Positions 25,387-45,029 of a stretch of DNA of 45,029 bases are shown piece by piece. Each line of letters begins with the position of its first letter. Position 1 is the stretch's first letter. The notes beneath the pieces were generated by a model. That model had not been told where the DNA came from. It did not search any database and was given only the letters and a program-made list of their open reading frames with translations. This stretch comes from Paulinella micropora (Eukaryota > Cercozoa > Imbricatea > Euglyphida). Made by a program: the position numbers and the translations under genes. Location of the stretch: the NCBI GenBank assembly GCA_009731375.1, contig BJOX01000015.1:740127-785155 (forward strand), given 5' to 3'.

Positions 25387-26905
25387 GTCTGTCTGTCTGT
25401 CTATCTATCTATCGATAAATCTATCTCTACCTACCTACCTACCTAATGCTATTTCCATTTCTATTTCTATTTCCATTTCCATTTCCATGTCCGTTTTCCA
25501 TTTTTCAGACCTGCAAGTTTTCCAGCATGCGCCCATCTTCCTCCACTTGTGCGGTGAAATGCACTTGTGACACCACGTCCAACACTCTCGCCTTCTTGAG
25601 GTGGTACCTACCACCCTCTAACTTCTTGCTCACGATGCGCACTCTGATCTGGGGACGCACCCACTTGATGGGCTTGAGCTCTTTCTCCTTCTCTTTCTCT
25701 TTCTCTTTCTGCTTCTTTTTGTCCTTCTTCTGTTTCTTGGCGCGGTTGGGCGAGCGGGAACGTGACCTTGACCTGTCGCGCTTGCTGCTCTTCTGTCTCG
25801 AGGACGAGGACGAAGAAGAGGAGGAGGAGGAAGAAGAAAGTGGAGTAGTATCAAAGGCGGGGTGGTCCTGTGGTAACGCATGCTCGTCCAAAATACTAAT
25901 ATCGTCCTTGGGGATTTTTATCTCTTCTTTGCTCCGGTTGAGCTTCACCACAAGTTGTTCCACATACTCACAGTCAACTATCCTACCATACTTCTTGGCA
26001 TGACGCCCTACCAAGATTTCCACCAGCGCCCCCTGCCGGAGCTTCATGGAGTGGACAGGAATCAACCTTTCGCTCAGATACCTAAAGTGGCGCACCTTGC
26101 CGTCCTCGTCCGGAGCCAATCGATGGTACTCTTTCTCATCTCGGCTCTCGCCTGGCTTGATGTATTTTTTCTTCTTGTCGCCTAGGTCTGTGATCTGAGC
26201 ACCAAGGCCTAGTCCTTTGGGTCGCGGAATCATTTCGATGGGTTCTGCTGCTACCTTATTGGTTTTGCCTATAGGGTCTCCTGGTTTCCAGTTCATGCCT
26301 AATAACATGGCTTTGCCGAATTTCTCCACGGGGATGCGATCGTAGTCATCCAAATCAGGGGCTGCAGGACGCATGGCCACATCCCTCTTCATGCGTTCTA
26401 GTTCGTCCATCTTCTCTGACCCCGGGAGCACGTTCTGCATTAGGATAGGAACAACGTCCTCGTCTTCCTCCTCCTCTTTGTTCTTCTTTGACGTGCTGGC
26501 TCTGGCTTCTTCCAGCAGTGTTGCAGCGGCCTCTTCTTCAATCGTCCTTGTCACCTTGCTTTTCCCCTCTCCAACTGCTGCTTCCTCACTCCCTTTGGTG
26601 AACTCGAATGCTCCAGCCAAACCATATGCCTGATTCTTTTTCTTCCGCTCTTCCTCTTCCCTTTTTCGGTTTATCTCTTTTTCATTCTCTTCGTCGTCCT
26701 TGTCCACGTCTGGTGGACGCCATTGAGTCTTTTTTATTAGGGGAATGACGATTTCTTTCTCTTTCTTCGTCTCTGCCAACTTCGACAAAGTATCTTTACT
26801 CAGCGATGTCAACGTTACTTTCTCTTCTTTCTTCTCTTTGGGCTGGAAAGCTACATTGGCCTTGGCTGGCTTGGTCTGGGAGAATCCGAAGCTGATGCCG
26901 GACAT
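24678..26905 (-). CDS. GPKOW: GPKOW/Spp2 splicing factor, two coding exons
   Basis: Coding exons 26905-25511 and 24866-24678 join in phase 0 to about 527 residues (human GPKOW is 476). The N-terminus [12 protein letters not shown] matches the family's ISFGF motif. A G-patch lies near residues 188-236 ([18 protein letters not shown] ... RPKGLGLGA). The first KOW is near 288-335 ([19 protein letters not shown]). A Ser run and an RS/KE-rich linker follow (about 357-412), then [13 protein letters not shown] and the last KOW split by the intron ([19 protein letters not shown]). Spp2/GPKOW binds and activates the DEAH helicase Prp2/DHX16 in the spliceosome, through the G-patch. It is nuclear. The gene stands back to back with the SCYL gene. 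It is the best-supported gene in the window. Confidence 0.94.
24867..25510 (-). repeat. GPKOW intron made of GATA and TATC repeats
   Basis: The 644-bp intron contains GATA with GA interruptions (24879-25208) followed by TACC, CATC and TATC (25210-25444). GATA and TATC are reverse complements, so the transcript can fold into a stem of more than 100 bp between the two splice sites. Confidence 0.9.
25511..26905 (-). CDS. GPKOW: GPKOW coding exon 1 (465 codons)
   Basis: Open from ATG at 26905 to the donor CTTGCAG|GTCTGA at 25510. The Met is chosen because ISFGF follows at once, as in the family. Just upstream, CCTCTTCTTTAG (26936 region, minus strand) is a strong acceptor, so a 5' UTR intron is likely. 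The long plus-strand frames here are shadows. Confidence 0.94.
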
Positions 26906-27438
26906 TTCTCGAAGCTCTGGTATCGCTCCCGCCTAAAGAAGAGGTATGACTGATGAAGCAACAAGTTTGTAAGTCAGTACTTAAGTCGTGTATTTTGGGA
27001 TGCCAGTTCTGATGTCTTTTTAGTTGTCGAAAGGTATGCAAACTGTCTTTTTAGTTGTCGAAAGGTATGCAAACGGTTGAAAGTAAACATCTTGGCAAAG
27101 TTGACGGCAAGAAAGAACAAAATTGTACGATTTCAAGGAGACTCACGATTGTGGGCTTTGAAAAACACAAAGTGCCACTTCGATCCAGGGAATTATGGCT
27201 TTGATATGTGGCGCTGATCGCTGCTTCAGGCGCATTTTCAGGCAACGCGTGTGCAATCTGCAATGTCCGGACAAAATTTCACCGAAAAAAAAAGTCGGAA
27301 ATAAAGGAGACTTTTGACTTACGTTGTGTACTGCAGCTCAACGTTCGAACTTGAGACTTTCACTGCTTTTACAACAAAGAAACATCAGCAAAAGTTTTTG
27401 TGTTGACTTGAGTTGCAAGAAGAGAAGCAAGAACTGGC
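26906..27438. promoter_or_regulatory. Divergent intergenic region of GPKOW and SCYL
   Basis: 533 bp separate the two start codons, which point away from each other, so both promoters and 5' UTRs must lie here. The region is nearly free of microsatellite, unlike its surroundings. A 31-bp unit (TGTCTTTTTAGTTGTCGAAA and onward) is tandemly duplicated at 27013-27074. No clear TATA box is seen. This placement is inference from gene order. Confidence 0.6.
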
Positions 27439-43964
<16,526 letters not shown>

Positions 43965-43975
43965 GTCAGGCAAAA

Positions 43976-43988
43976 CATGAGAGAGAGA

Positions 43989-44041
<53 letters not shown>

Positions 44042-44073
44042 AGAAAAAGAGAGACAGACAGACAGAAAGAAAA

Positions 44074-44133
<60 letters not shown>

Positions 44134-44218
44134 AAAGAGACAGACAGAGAGAAAGAGAGAGAGAGAGCGATAGAGAGAGAGAGAGAGAGAGAGGGAGGGA
44201 GGGAGGGAGGGAGGGAGA
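43976..44218. repeat. GA array with CAGA and GGGA units
   Basis: GA repeat in the SCYL intron after exon 9. 44219-44311 is a short unassigned T-rich piece. Confidence 0.95.
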
Positions 44219-44311
44219 TGTGTACGAAATGTCAATTTTTTCTCTCTTCATCTGTCTTCCTTTTTTCCTTCTCCTGTTCTTACCTTCCTTTCTAATATTC
44301 GTTTTCCCCTG

Positions 44312-44312
44312 A

Positions 44313-44364
<52 letters not shown>

Positions 44365-44402
44365 GGTCTGTCTATCTGTCTGTTTATCTATCTCTCTATC
44401 TA

Positions 44403-44436
<34 letters not shown>

Positions 44437-44520
44437 CCTATCTATATCTACCTCTATCTATCTATCTATCTATCTATCTACCTATCTACCCACTACCTAC
44501 CTACCTACCTATCTACCTAC

Positions 44521-44604
<84 letters not shown>

Positions 44605-44693
44605 TTATCTATCTATCTGTCTATTTATATATATATCTGTCTATCTATCTATCTACCTACCTACCTACCTACCTACCTACCTATCTATCTATT

Positions 44694-44743
<50 letters not shown>

Positions 44744-44808
44744 CCTACCTACCTACCTACCTACCTACCTATCTACCTATATATTTACCTATCTACCTAC
44801 CTACCTAC

Positions 44809-44845
<37 letters not shown>
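44312..44845. repeat. TATC / TACC array
   Basis: TATC with blocks of TACC and TTTA. Confidence 0.95.
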
Positions 44846-44846
<1 letters not shown>

Positions 44847-45029
44847 CCCAAAAGTGCACGTCCATCCGGACTATAAGTCACAACCCGGCATTGTCAACCC
44901 GGATTCCACCCACAGTGTTGACGCCGAGACATACTCTCATTTCGTCCAAGAAGTGCCCCGAAAGAACCAATCGAAAGAAGAAAGCACCTGATTTTGCCAT
45001 CAACACCAAGCGTATGGAAAGACATTGAA
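44846..45029. other. Unassigned end of window
   Basis: About 180 bp of ordinary complexity. A plus-strand frame from 44850 reads [13 protein letters not shown] and is open for some 40 codons, but I do not recognise it, and it does not match the next part expected of SCYL. Confidence 0.35.

Noticed and set aside
25446-26633. Plus-strand frames opposite GPKOW
   Set aside because: Shadows of the Ser/Glu/Lys-rich GPKOW coding strand; no domain match.

Overview
This window is eukaryotic nuclear DNA. It has GT-AG spliced genes, tRNA-derived SINEs, fragments of non-LTR retroelements and foldback elements. By eye more than half of it is microsatellite: GTAT, GATA/TATC, AAT/ATT, GAA, GA, CA, TTGA and others. 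Twelve runs of N interrupt it, mostly at the edges of simple repeats. I cannot name the species. An alga, another protist or a marine invertebrate would all fit. Almost all long open frames are translations of simple repeats, so the real genes had to be found by joining short exons.

Three spliced genes and one terminal exon can be supported. (1) Minus strand, 7802-9010: the 3' three exons of an arginine-type ADP-ribosyltransferase (ART), with VYRGV, WWGFSSATAS and an E-D-E catalytic motif split across exons. (2) Plus strand, 21580-21705: the last exon of an unidentified protein ending in CCGLM, a CaaX prenylation box preceded by a second Cys. (3) Minus strand, 24678-26905: a GPKOW/Spp2 G-patch and KOW splicing factor in two coding exons, with a 644-bp intron of GATA/TATC repeat. 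(4) Plus strand, 27439 to at least 43964: an SCY1-like (SCYL) pseudokinase in at least nine short exons (35 to about 107 nt) spread over 16.5 kb of microsatellite. It starts MGQESSK, a likely myristoylation site. GPKOW and SCYL are divergent, with 533 bp between their start codons.

The most unusual signal is that exon edges are copied into the flanking introns. The 5' edge of an ART exon with its acceptor AG is repeated eight more times in the adjacent GTAT array. In SCYL the 5' edge of exon 3 is repeated six more times, its 3' edge with donor three more times, and the 3' edges of exons 4, 5, 6 and 8 one or two more times each. The copies are 20-70 nt, end at or just beyond the splice site, and lie inside the microsatellite. 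The two copies of the exon 8 edge are in phase, preceded by TAG and followed by GT, so they could be alternative 36-nt exons.

Layout: 1-2.4 kb, inverted fragment of a 493-bp element, two copies of a 151-bp palindromic foldback, and unassigned sequence. 2.4-6.8 kb, compound microsatellites. 6.8-10.05 kb, ART gene and its copied exon edges. 10-14 kb, GAA arrays, pyrimidine-rich minisatellites, a broken retroelement endonuclease and a SINE. 15.9-19 kb, GTCT/GTAT array. 19.3-21.5 kb, duplicated GT/CT block, dispersed element and TTGA array. 21.6-24.6 kb, CaaX exon and a series of hairpin motifs. 24.7-26.9 kb, GPKOW. 27.4-44 kb, SCYL, whose introns hold a 5'-truncated retroelement with a perfect 32-bp foldback, SINE-like families, three tandem 493-bp units, a run of SINEs in ATT repeats and a second foldback family. 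44-45 kb, GA and TATC arrays and a short unassigned end.
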